Part shown: in pieces, positions 52,913 through 64,000 of the stretch
Position numbering within the stretch: the stretch's first letter is position 1
Layout: each line of letters opens with the position of its first letter
Origin: Ariolimax columbianus
Taxonomy: Eukaryota; Mollusca; Gastropoda; Stylommatophora; Arionidae
Direction: 5' to 3'
Length of the DNA: 64,000 nt
Assembly (NCBI GenBank): GCA_036924085.1
Contig: JAVGWX010000009.1
Coordinates: forward strand, 65,420,436-65,484,435
Position numbers and translations under genes: made by a program
Notes under the pieces: model-generated
Seen by the model: the letters and a program-made list of their open reading frames with translations, nothing else
What the model was told of the DNA's origin: nothing
Database searches by the model: none

Positions 52913-53628
52913 TTTGAATGACTTGATAGTAGAAGAGTTAGTTTGTTGTTGTTTGTTGTTGTTTGTTGTTGGATATTGTTGCAACAGGACGTCAAGTGAG
53001 ACGCCCAAGAAGCCAACGTTTAAAGGGAATACTGTTGTTGTCCCTCACTCACTCAGTCACTGACTCACTCACTCACTCGCTCACTCACTCACTGACCAAC
53101 TTTAACCCTTTTCTCTATCAGACTTATAGTTTCTCAGCGTCACTGTATATCATGTCTTCCTCTTCTCTGTCTTTGTCTTACATCTCTCAAGCCTGCATGT
53201 GTCCTTTCATTACTACAAAACAACCTTTCTTACTAATCTCTCTCTCTCTCATATATAAATATATATATATATCGCTTTATATTTGTTTCTCTGATAGCAG
53301 CGGTTCTTGCATGATTTGTTATTATATTGTTACAAGTGACTAATGAAAACATGTTGTGAAGGGGTTACAATCGTTAGTTATTAACTGTAACTTGTTCTTT
53401 CTCCTTATACAACATACAACATTAATGTAGTCTCAAGAATTATTGATCAATATCTTTTCATTTTTAGATTATTTAAAAAAAAATAGAATACGTTCTTTTA
53501 ATAGAATAAAAATTTTAAAAAAAACACACACTCGTACATGAATATCTGCAAGTGATGTTAATTGCGATATTTTGTGTAATTTTTGAACGTTACAAGTTCA
53601 AGTATAAATAATAAATGTGCTTTTCTTC
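52913..53628. other. No recognisable gene; short simple repeats
   Basis: Contains GTTGTTT repeats (about 52940-52972), CACT repeats (53045-53095), a TATATATA tract (about 53262) and an A-rich stretch near 53470-53525. Nothing else recognised. Confidence 0.5.
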
Positions 53629-53629
53629 T

Positions 53630-53758
53630 TTTTTTTCTCTTCTTCTTCTTCTTCTTGTTCTTGTTCTTCTTTTTCTTTGTCTTCTTCTTCCTCCTTTTTT
53701 TTTCTCTTCTTCTTCTTCTTCTTGTTCTTCTTGTTCTTCTTCTTCTTCTTCTTCTATC
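53630..53758. repeat. (CTT)n / T-rich trinucleotide tract
   Basis: TTCTTCTTC interrupted by TTGTTC and T-runs. The Phe/Leu-rich plus-strand and Glu/Arg-rich minus-strand frames are artefacts. Confidence 0.92.
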
Positions 53759-53764
53759 AATTTA

Positions 53765-54000
53765 CGCAATGTTTTTAGCCTGGTGAGGCTCACAAAAGAG
53801 ACTGCGTTTCAGGTCTTCGGCGGTCCCCCACATCTTTTCGAGCATGGTCGCTTCACCTGTCCAGGCCGTCTATCTTTGGTCTGTATAGGTAGGGTGGTTC
53901 TGCAGTATATGCTCTGGTGTTTGTTTCGGTACTCTACAACGGCACGTGGTCGGTGTCTCTTAGACCCTGTGGAGATAGGCCTTTAGTCTACAGTCTCCCG
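53765..54000 (-). pseudogene. LINE C-terminal fragment (Cys-rich end)
   Basis: The minus strand reads TTCRCRVPKQTPEHILQNHP, TYTDQR, a stop, then TAWTGEATMLEKMWGTAEDL and KRSLF. This matches the common LINE ending (CxCxxxxQTPEHxLQxCPxYxxxRxxxWPxG...LWGTxEDLxxT). One stop and loss of one Cys (His at the ...LQNHP position) mark it as dead. A CTT-rich tract lies downstream of it on its strand, and the giant 51-bp array begins about 230 bp upstream. Confidence 0.8.
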
Positions 54001-54231
54001 TTCTGTGGAGACTGGCCTTGAGTCTACAGTCTCCCGTTCTGAGTCTGAAAATGCTTGTCTCCCTATGTCAGTCAAGTTTGTCTATGCCGGCATTTTCTGG
54101 CTTGTATTCTTTGTGCTGACCACTCCATTCCATCCTCACGGATCGTGTGATGAGTGTCTTGTCTTAAAATCTCTATTGATCAACGAGCACTAACAAGAAA
54201 AACAAAATCAAAATAATAAAGGACAAAGTTG

Positions 54232-57200
54232 TAAAGCTGAAACAAACGATCATATACCTAGGTGTCAATGTACACAAAGTTGTAAAGCTGAAACAAACGA
54301 TCATATACCTAGGTGGCAATGTACTCAAAGTTGTAAAGCTGAAACAAATGATCATATACCTAGGTGGCAATGTACACAAAGTTATAAAGCTGAAACAAAC
54401 GATCATATACGTAGGTGGCGATGTACACAAAGTTGTAAAGCTAAAACAAACGATCATATACCTAGGTGGCAATGTACACAAAGATGTAAAGCTGAAACAA
54501 ACGATCATATACCTAGGTGTCAATGTACACAAAGTTGTAAAGCTGAAACAAACGATCATATACCTAGGTGGCAATGTACACAAAGTTGTAAAGCTGAAAC
54601 AAACGATCATATACCTAGGTGGCAATGTACACAAAGTTGTAAAACTGAAACAAACGATCATATACCTAGGTGGCAATGTACACAAAGTTGTAAAGCTGAA
54701 ACAAACGATTATATACCTAGGTGGCAATGTACACAAAGTTGTAAAGCTGAAATAAACGATCATATACCTAGGTGTCAATGTACACAAAGTTGTAAAGCTT
54801 AAACAAACGATCATATACCTAGGTTGCAATGTACTCAAAGTTGTAAAGCTGAAACAAACGATCATATACCTAGGTGGCAATGTACACAAAGTTATAAAGC
54901 TGAAACAAACGATCAAATACCTAGGTGGCAATGTACACAAAGTTATAAAGCTGAAACAAACGATCATATACCTAGGTGGCAATGTACACAAAGTTGTAAA
55001 CCTAAAACAAACGATCATATACCTAGGTGGCACTGTACACAAAGTTGTAAAGCTGAAACAAACGATCATATACCTGGGTGTCAATGTACACAAAGTTGTA
55101 AAGCTGACACAAACGATCATATACCTAGGTGGCAATGTACACAAAGTTGTAAAGCTGAAACAAACGATCATATACCTAGGTGGCAATGTACACAAAGTTG
55201 TAAAACTGAAACAAACGATCATATACCTAGGTGGCAAAGTACACAAAGTTGTAAAGCTGAAATAAACGATCATATACCTAGGTGTCAATGTACACAAAGT
55301 TGTAAAGCTGAAACAAACGATCATATACCTAGGTGGCAATGTACACAAAGTTGTAAAGCTGAAACAAACGATCATATACCTAGGTGGCAATGTACACAAA
55401 GTTATAAAGCTGAAACAAACGATCAAATACCTAGGTGGCAATGTACAAAAAGTTATAAAGCTGAAACAAACGATCATATACCTAGGTGGCAATGTACACA
55501 AAGTTGTAAAGCTAAAACAAACGATCATATACCTAGGTGGCAATGTACACAAAGTTGTAAAACTGAAACAAACGATCATATACCTAGGTGTCAATGTACA
55601 CAAAGTTGTAAAGCTGAAACACACGAGCATATACCTAGTTGTCAATGTACGCAAAGTTGTAAAGCTGAAACAAACGATCATATACCTAGGTGGCAATGTA
55701 CACAAAGTTGTAAATCTGAAACAAACGATCATATACCTAGGTGTCAATGTACACAAAGTTTTAAAGCTGAAACAAACGATAATATACCTAGGTGGCAATG
55801 TACACAAAGTTGTAAAGCTGAAACAAACGATCATATACCTAGGTGGCAATGTACACAAAGTTTTAAAACTGAAACAAACGATCATATACCTAGGTGGCAA
55901 AGTACACAAAGTTGTAAAGCTGAAACAAACGATCATATACCTAGGTGTCAATGTACACAAAGTTGTAAAGCTGAAACAAACGATCATATACCTAGGTGGC
56001 AATGTACACAAAGTTGTAAAGCTGAAACAAACGATCATATACCTAGGTGTCAATGTACACAAAGTTGTAAAGCTGAAACAAACGATCATATACCTAGGTG
56101 TCAATGTACACAAAGTTGTAAAGCTGAAACAAACGATCGTATACATAGGTGTCAATGTACACAAAGTTGTAAAGCTGAAACAAACGATTATATACCTAGG
56201 TGTCAATGTACACAAAGTTGTAAAGCTGAAACAAACGATCATATACCTAGGTGTCAATGTACACAAAGTTGTAAAGCTGAAACAAACGATCATATACCTA
56301 GGTGTCAATGTACACAAAGTTGTAAAGCTGAAACAAACGATCATATACCTAGGTGGCAATGTACACAAAGTTGTAAAGCTGAAACAAACGATCATATACC
56401 TAGGTGGCAATGTACACAAAGTTGTAAAGCTGAAACAAACGATCATATACCTAGGTGTCAATGTACACACAGTTGTAAAGCTTAAACAAACGATCATATA
56501 CCTAGGTGGCAATGTACTCAAAGTTGTAAAGCTGAAACAAATGATCATATACCTAGGTGGCAATGTACACAAAGTTATAAAGCTGAAACAAACGATCATA
56601 TACCTAGGTGGCGATGTACACAAAGTTGTAAAGCTGAAACAAACGATCATATACCTAGGTGGCAATGTACACAAAGATGTAAAGCTGAAACAAACGATCA
56701 TATACCTAGGTGTCAATGTACACAAAGTTGTAAAGCTGAAACAAACGATCATATACCTAGGTGGCAATGTACACAAAGTTGTAAAGCTGAAACAAACGAT
56801 CATATACCTAGGTGGCAATGTACACAAAGTTGTAAAGCTGAAACAAACGATCATATACCTAGGTGGCAATGTACACAAAGTTATAAAGCTGAAACAAACG
56901 ATCAAATACCTAGGTGGCAATGTACAAAAAGTTATAAAGCTGAAACAAACGATCATATACCTAGGTGGCAATGTACACAAAGTTGTAAAGCTAAAACAAA
57001 CGATCATATACCTAGGTGGCAATGTACACAAAGTTGTAAAACTGAAACAAACGATCATATACCTAGGTGTCAATGTACACAAAGTTGTAAAGCTGAAACA
57101 CACGAGCATATACCTAGTTGTCAATGTACGCAAAGTTGTAAAGCTGAAACAAACGATCATATACCTAGGTGGCAATGTACACAAAGTTGTAAATCTGAAA

Positions 57201-60200
57201 CAAACGATCATATACCTAGGTGTCAATGTACACAAAGTTTTAAAGCTGAAACAAACGATAATATACCTAGGTGGCAATGTACACAAAGTTGTAAAGCTGA
57301 AACAAACGATCATATACCTAGGTGGCAATGTACACAAAGTTTTAAAACTGAAACAAACGATCATATACCTAGGTGGCAAAGTACACAAAGTTGTAAAGCT
57401 GAAACAAACGATCATATACCTAGGTGTCAATGTACACAAAGTTGTAAAGCTGAAACAAACGATCATATACCTAGGTGGCAATGTACACAAAGTTGTAAAG
57501 CTGAAACAAACGATCATATACCTAGGTGTCAATGTACACAAAGTTGTAAAGCTGAAACAAACGATCATATACCTAGGTGTCAATGTACACAAAGTTGTAA
57601 AGCTGAAACAAACGATCGTATACATAGGTGTCAATGTACACAAAGTTGTAAAGCTGAAACAAACGATCATATACCTAGGTGTCAATGTACACAAAGTTGT
57701 AAAGCTGAAACAAACGATCATATACCTAGGTGTCAATGTACACAAAGTTGTAAAGCTGAAACAAACGATCATATACCTAGGTGTCAATGTACACAAAGTT
57801 GTAAAGCTGAAACAAACGATCATATACCTAGGTGGCAATGTACACAAAGTTGTAAAGCTGAAACAAACGATCATATACCTAGGTGGCAATGTACACAAAG
57901 TTGTAAAGCTGAAACAAACGATCATATACCTAGGTGTCAATGTACACACAGTTGTAAAGCTTAAACAAACGATCATATACCTAGGTGGCAATGTACTCAA
58001 AGTTGTAAAGCTGAAACAAATGATCATATACCTAGGTGGCAATGTACACAAAGTTATAAAGCTGAAACAAACGATCATATACCTAGGTGGCGATGTACAC
58101 AAAGTTGTAAAGCTAAAACAAACGATCATATACCTAGGTGGCAATGTACACAAAGATGTAAAGCTGAAACAAACGATCATATACCTAGGTGTCAATGTAC
58201 ACAAAGTTGTAAAGCTGAAACAAACGATCATATACCTAGGTGGCAATGTACACAAAGTTGTAAAGCTGAAACAAACGATCATATACCTAGGTGGCAATGT
58301 ACACAAAGTTGTAAAACTGAAACAAACGATCATATACCTAGGTGGCAATGTACACAAAGTTGTAAAGCTGAAACAAACGATCATATACCTAGGTGGCAAT
58401 GTACACAAAGTTGTAAAGCTGAAATAAACGATCATATACCTAGGTGTCAATGTACACAAAGTTGTAAAGCTTAAACAAACGATCATATACCTAGGTTGCA
58501 ATGTACTCAAAGTTGTAAAGCTGAAACAAACGATCATATACCTAGGTGGCAATGTACACAAAGTTATAAAGCTGAAACAAACGATCAAATACCTAGGTGG
58601 CAATGTACACAAAGTTATAAAGCTGAAACAAACGATCATATACCTAGGTGGCAATGTACACAAAGTTGTAAAGCTGAAACAAACGATCATATACCTAGGT
58701 GGCAATGTACACAAAGTTGTAAAGCTGAAACAAACGATCATATACCTGGGTGTCAATGTACACAAAGTTGTAAAGCTGACACAAACGATCATATACCTAG
58801 GTGGCAATGTACACATTGTTGTAAAGCTGAAACAAACGATCATATACCTAGGTGGCAATGTACACAAAGTTGTAAAACTGAAACAAACGATCATATACCT
58901 AGGTGGCAAAGTACACAAAGTTGTAAAGCTGAAATAAACGATCATATACCTAGGTGTCAATGTACACAAAGTTGTAAAGCTGAAACAAACGATCATATAC
59001 CTAGGTGGCAATGTACACAAAGTTGTAAAGCTGAAACAAACGATCATATACCTAGGTGGCAATGTACACAAAGTTATAAAGCTGAAACAAACGATCAAAT
59101 ACCTAGGTGGCAATGTACAAAAAGTTATAAAGCTGAAACAAACGATCATATACCTAGGTGGCAATGTACACAAAGTTGTAAAGCTAAAACAAACGATCAT
59201 ATACCTAGGTGGCAATGTACACAAAGTTGTAAAACTGAAACAAACGATCATATACCTAGGTGTCAATGTACACAAAGTTGTAAAGCTGAAACACACGAGC
59301 ATATACCTAGTTGTCAATGTACGCAAAGTTGTAAAGCTGAAACAAACGATCATATACCTAGGTGGCAATGTACACAAAGTTGTAAATCTGAAACAAACGA
59401 TCATATACCTAGGTGTCAATGTACACAAAGTTTTAAAGCTGAAACAAACGATAATATACCTAGGTGGCAATGTACACAAAGTTGTAAAGCTGAAACAAAC
59501 GATCATATACCTAGGTGGCAATGTACACAAAGTTTTAAAACTGAAACAAACGATCATATACCTAGGTTGCAAAGTACACAAAGTTGTAAAGCTGAAACAA
59601 ACGATCATATACCTAGGTGTCAATGTACACAAAGTTGTAAAGCTGAAACAAACGATCATATACCTAGGTGGCAATGTACACAAAGTTGTAAAGCTGAAAC
59701 AAACGATCATATACCTAGGTGGCAATGTACACAAAGTTATAAAGCTGAAACAAACGATCAAATACCTAGGTGGCAATGTACAAAAAGTTATAAAGCTGAA
59801 ACAAACGATCATATACGTAGGTTGCAATGTACACAAAGTTGTAAAGCTAAAACAAACGATCATATACCTAGGTGGCAATGTACACAAAGTTGTAAAACTG
59901 AAACAAACGATCATATACCTAGTAGTCAATGTACACAAAGTTGTAAAGCTGAAACAAACGATCATATACCTAGGTGTCAATGTACACAAAGTTGTAAAGC
60001 TGAAACAAACGATAATATACCTAGGTGGCAATGTACACAAAGTTGTAAAGCTGAAACAAACGATTATATACCTAGGTGTCAATGTACACAAAGTTGTAAA
60101 GCTGAAACAAACGATCATATACCTAGGTGGCAATGTACACAAAGTTGTAAAGCTGAAACAAACGATCATATACCTAGGTGGCAATGTACACAAAGTTATA

Positions 60201-61780
60201 AAGCTGAAACAAACGATCAAATACCTAGGTGGCAATGTACAGAAAGTTATAAAGCTGAAAGAAACGATCATATACCTAGGTGGCAATGTACACAAAGTTG
60301 TAAAGCTAAAACAAACGATCATATACCTAGGTGGCAATGTACACAAAGTTGTAAAGCTGAAACAAACGATCATATACCTAGGTGTCAATGTACACAAAGT
60401 TGTAAAGCTCAAACAAACGATCATATACCTAGGTGGCAATGTACACAAAGTTGTAAATCTGAAAGAAACGATCATATACCTAGGTGTCAATGTACACAAA
60501 GTTGTAAAGCTGAAACAAACGATCATATACCTAGATGTGAATGTACACAAAGTTGTAAAGCTGAAACAAACGATCATATACCTAGGTGTCAATGTACACA
60601 AAGTTGTAAAGCTGAAACAAACGATCATATACCTAGGTGTCAATGTACACAAAGTTGTAAAGCTGAAACAAACGATCGTATACCTAGGTGGCAATGTACA
60701 CAAAGTTGTAAAGCTGAAACAAACGATCATATGCCTAGGTGTCAATGTACACAAAGTTGTAAAGCTGAAACAAACGATCATATACCTAGGTGGCAATGTA
60801 CACAAAGATGTAAAGCTGAAACAAACAATCATATTCCTAGGTGGCAATGCACACAAAGTTGTAAAGCTGAAACAAACGATCATATACCTATGTAGCAATG
60901 TACACAAAGTTGTAAAGCTGAAACAAACGATCAAATACCTAGGTGTCAATGTACACAAAGTTGTAAAGCTGAAACAAACGATCATATACCTAGGTGTCAA
61001 TGTACACAAAGTTGTAAAGCTGAAACAAACCATCATATACCTAGGTGTCAATGTACACAAAGTTGTAAAGCTGAAACAAACGATCATATACCTAGGTGGC
61101 AAAGTACACAAAGTTGTAAAGCTGAAACAAACGATCATATACCTAGGTTACAATATACACAAAGTTGTAAAGCTGAAACAAACGATCATATACCTAGATG
61201 TGAATGTACACAAAGTTATAAAGCTGAAACAAACGATCATATACCTAGGTGGCAATGTACACAAAGTTGTAAAGCTGAAACAAACGATCATATACCTAGG
61301 TGTCAATGTACACAAAGTTGTAAAGCTGAAACAAACGATCGTATACCTAGGTGTCAATGTACACAAAGTTGTAAAGCTGAAACAAACGATCATATACCTA
61401 GGTGTCAATGTACACAAAGTTGTAAAGCTGAAACAAACGATCATATACCTAGGTGGCAATGTACACAAAGATGTAAAGCTGAAACAAACGATCATATACC
61501 TAGGTGTCAATGTACACAAAGTTGTAAAGCTGAAACAAACGATCATATACCTAGGTGTCAATGTACACAAAGTTGTAAAGCTGAAACAAACGATCATATA
61601 CCTAGGTGTCAATGTACACAAAGTTGTAAAGCTGAGACAAATGATCATATACCAAGGTGTCAATGTACACAAAGTTGTAAAGCTGAAACAAACGATCGTA
61701 TACCTAGGTGTCAATGTACACAAAGATGTAAAGCTGAAACAAACGATCATGTACCAAGGTGTCAATGTACACAACGTTAG
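54232..61780. repeat. Giant 51-bp minisatellite, about 148 copies
   Basis: The unit begins AAAGTTGTAAAGCTGAAACA and runs through AACGATCATATACCTAGGTG to GCAATGTACAC. The spacing is an exact multiple of 51 at every marker variant I measured. Common variants are GGTGTCAATG for GGTGGCAATG, TTATAAAG for TTGTAAAG, and rare marked units (GTACTCAAAG, GTACGCAAAG, GTACAAAAAG). These rare units recur at fixed spacings of 510, 663, 1479, 2193 and 3672 bp (10, 13, 29, 43 and 72 units), showing large internal duplications. Frames on both strands are open for hundreds of codons; the longest, on minus, is 2321 codons of a 17-residue repeat such as MIVCFSFTTLCTLPPRY. I annotate it as a repeat, not a gene. 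Confidence 0.97.
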
Positions 61781-61852
61781 AGAGTAGCAGACTTCAACAT
61801 ACAAATACAACAATAGAGAGAAGATTTCATTGCATTGGAGGTACTTATGGCT

Positions 61853-62207
61853 TGACTTGGCTTCGTTCGTGCTCAATCTCTCGCTACCAAACCCCCCTGA
61901 AAGGGCTTAAGTAGCAGATATGTAGTCCAGAGAACGGAATGCGTTGTGTCGTAGTTTACAGCTTGACTGCGATATTTGCACGTTTCGGTCCAACACATCC
62001 GACTTTAGCAAGCATTTTTTGAGTACCGGGTTTGCATTCCCTCTTCGATCCCTTCTCCTTAGCCAGTCTGCCCTACTGCAGCGTGTAATCCAGGATCACC
62101 GCGTGGAGGTGTAGAAAGGGCTGGTTTGCTGGCCCTGACGCTAGCAGTCAGCTATGGGTCGCTGACCACTGCAGCTCGTGCGCTGCTCAGCATCTTGATC
62201 CCAGAGG
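61853..62207 (-). mobile_element. SINE-like family A, copy 10
   Basis: Near full length. On the sense strand it begins TGGGATCAAGATGCTGAGCA and its tail is ACGAACGAAGCCAAGTCAAG. It follows the end of the 51-bp array by about 70 bp. Confidence 0.77.
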
Positions 62208-62219
62208 TACTTATGGAAA

Positions 62220-62640
62220 TCAGCAGAAATTAAGTTAAACACACAGGAACAAATCTTCAGCTTCAATGTCAGTTCCGTTCTATGGTATGGATCTGAAATA
62301 TAATATACAACAGAAACAACAACTAAAAATGTTCAGATTTCATAAATGGGCGCCGGCACTTAACAGAGAGATTCAAATTGTCTGATAAGATCACTCATAT
62401 GGAGCTGTTGGGAAGCGTGGAGCATGGCCTGGGGACACATTAAGGAAACCATCTGATATCATTTAATGACAGTCTCTGTTTTGGAATACACAAGACCAGG
62501 GACACAATGTCAGACCAAAACACAAGCGGAAGAGAGCGCTCGATCGGTACATAAAGGAAACGGGAAAGACGGGGGCAGAGCTGGAACAGATGGCCTGGAG
62601 CAAGAGGACTTGGCCTATGTTTGTTTAAAAGATGTACGCC
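62220..62640 (+). pseudogene. LINE RT-ORF C-terminal relic
   Basis: The clearest part is in one plus-strand frame near 62530-62625: LDRYIKETGKTGAELEQMAW then SKRTWPMFV and a stop. This corresponds to the usual ending (WRRxVexExKxxGxTWxelexxAxxRxxWRxxV). Upstream, FNVSSVLWYGSE and FRFHKWAPALNRE lie in other frames and fit the preceding RT thumb region, so the copy is heavily frameshifted. Confidence 0.6.
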
Positions 62641-62694
62641 ATGTAAAAAAATAAAAAAACTTATGATTTTGAATCATAATCGTTATCATCATCT

Positions 62695-64000
62695 GGTTGA
62701 TCAGTCCTAAGACAGGTTGTAAGTTGTCAGAGCATGTCTCTCCATTTGATCCTATTCTCTGATTGATCAGTCCTAAGACAGGTTGTAAGTTGTCAGAGCA
62801 TGTCTCTCCATTTGATCCTATTCTCTGATTGATCAGTCCTAAGACAGGTTGTAAGTTGTCAGAGCATGTCTCTCCATTTGATCCTATTCTCTGGTTGATC
62901 AGTCATAAGACAGGTTGTAAGTTGTCAGAGCATGTCTCTTTATTTGATCCTATTCTCTGGTTGATCAGTCATACGACATGTTGTAAGTTGTCAGAGCATG
63001 TCTCTTTATTTGATCCTATTCTCTGGTTGATCAGTACTAAGACAGGTTGTAAGTTGTCAGAGCATGTATCTTTATTTGATCCTATTCTCTGGTTGATCAG
63101 TCCTAAGACAGGTTGTAAGTTGTCAGAGCATGTCTCTCCATTTGATCCTCTTCTCTGGTTGATCAGTCCTAAGACAGGTTGTAAGTTGTCAGAGCATGTC
63201 TCTTTATTTGATCCTATTCTCTGGTTGATCAGTCCTAAGACAGGTTGTAAGTTGACAGAGCATGTCTCTCTATTTGATCCTATTCTCTGGTTGATCAGTC
63301 ATAAGACAGGTTGTAAGTTGTCAGATCATGTCTCTCCATTTGATCCTATTCTCTGGTTGATCAGTCCTAAGACAGGTTGTAAGTTGTCAGAGCATGTCTC
63401 TTTATTTGATCCTATTCTCTGGTTGATCAGTCCTAAGACAGGTTGTAAGTTGTCAGAGCATGTCTCTTTATTTGATCCTATTCTCTGGTTGATCAGTCCT
63501 AAGACAGGTTGTAAGTTATCAGAGCATGTATCTCCATTTGATCCTATTCTCTGGTTGATGAGTCCTAAGACAGATTGTTAGTTATCAGAGCATGTCTCTC
63601 CATTTGATCTTATTCTCTGGTTGATCAGTCCTAAGACAGGTTGTAAGTTATCAGAGCATGTCTCTCCATTTGATCCTATTCTCTGATTGATCAGTCCTAA
63701 GACAGGTTGTAAGTAATCAGAGCATGTCCCTCCATTTGATCCTATTCTCTGATTGATCAGTCCTAAGACAGGTTGTAAGTTGTCAGAGCATGTCTCTCCA
63801 TTTGATCCTATTCTCTGGTTGATCAGTCATAAGACAGGTTGTAAGTTATCAGAGCATGTCTCTCTATTTGATCCTATTCTCTGGTTGATCAGTCCTAAGA
63901 CAGGTTGTAAGTTATCAGAGCATGTCTCTCCATTTGATGCTATTCTCTGGTTGATCAGTCCTAAGACAGGTTGTAAGTTATCAGAGCATGTCTCTCCATT
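62695..64000. repeat. 66-bp minisatellite, at least 19 copies, continues past the window
   Basis: The unit begins TGATCAGTCCTAAGACAGGT and runs through TGTAAGTTGTCAGAGCATGT to CTCTCCATTTGATCCTATTC and TCTGGT. Since 66 is a multiple of three, a 22-residue frame (LISPKTGCKLSEHVSLFDPILW) stays open at 62829-63581 before a point mutation stops it. The array reaches the last base, so its true size is unknown. Confidence 0.95.

Noticed and set aside
54173..61787. A set of giant repeat-protein genes on both strands (416 to 2321 codons)
   Set aside because: All are frames of one 51-bp tandem unit. Length and openness follow from a unit divisible by three whose codons rarely mutate to stops. There is no non-repeat domain, and several overlap on opposite strands.
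54232..64000. CRISPR-like array
   Set aside because: Units are contiguous with no unique spacers, there are no cas genes, and the context is eukaryotic.
1..64000. A bias of minisatellite unit lengths to multiples of three, hinting at coding selection
   Set aside because: About 10 of 24 arrays have such a unit, against 8 expected. The difference is too small to mean anything, and arrays with 37-, 38-, 41-, 47-, 49-, 50- and 73-bp units are equally prominent.

Overview
The window is eukaryotic nuclear DNA, probably from a marine lophotrochozoan and most likely a mollusc. That assignment rests on the kinds of transposons present (a GIY-YIG Penelope-like element, RNase H-bearing LINEs, tRNA-headed SINEs) and on the extreme minisatellite content; I cannot name a species. 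I found no operons, bacterial signals, rRNA genes or convincing host exons. The first 96 bases are six copies of a 16-bp telomere-like repeat, with the CCCTAA strand reading into the sequence as expected at a left chromosome end, so this may be a chromosome end or subtelomere.

About one third of the window (roughly 20 kb by adding the arrays) is tandem repeat: over twenty minisatellites with units of 16 to 73 bp. The largest is a 51-bp array at 54.2-61.8 kb (about 148 copies). Other large ones are a 21-bp array at 25.0-26.5 kb that is open in all six reading frames, a 47-bp array at 10.4-11.6 kb, a 24-bp array at 7.8-8.8 kb, and a 66-bp array that runs off the right edge. Most long open frames in the window come from these arrays and are not genes.

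The one clearly intact protein gene is at 33,898-36,660: a 920-residue reverse transcriptase with a C-terminal GIY-YIG endonuclease. It lies in a complete Penelope-like retroelement with identical 142-bp inverted terminal repeats and a 14-bp candidate target duplication. Three older copies of its terminus are scattered through the window, and one runs straight into a 41-bp minisatellite that resembles it.

The rest is a graveyard of mobile elements. There are LINE fragments at about 12.9, 16.5, 16.9, 17.6, 29.5, 37.5/38.5, 52.4, 53.9 and 62.4 kb, recognised from RT, RNase H or C-terminal motifs in broken frames. There is one internally deleted mariner transposase at 51.6-51.8 kb. Several SINE-like families are present: a 355-bp family A (ten clear copies plus divergent relatives), a tRNA-headed family B that shares a central core with A, and families C, D and E. 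Arrays repeatedly touch, interrupt or grow out of these elements, so the main theme is minisatellite birth from retroelements in a repeat-rich, probably subtelomeric region. Single-copy stretches between them hold nothing I recognise.
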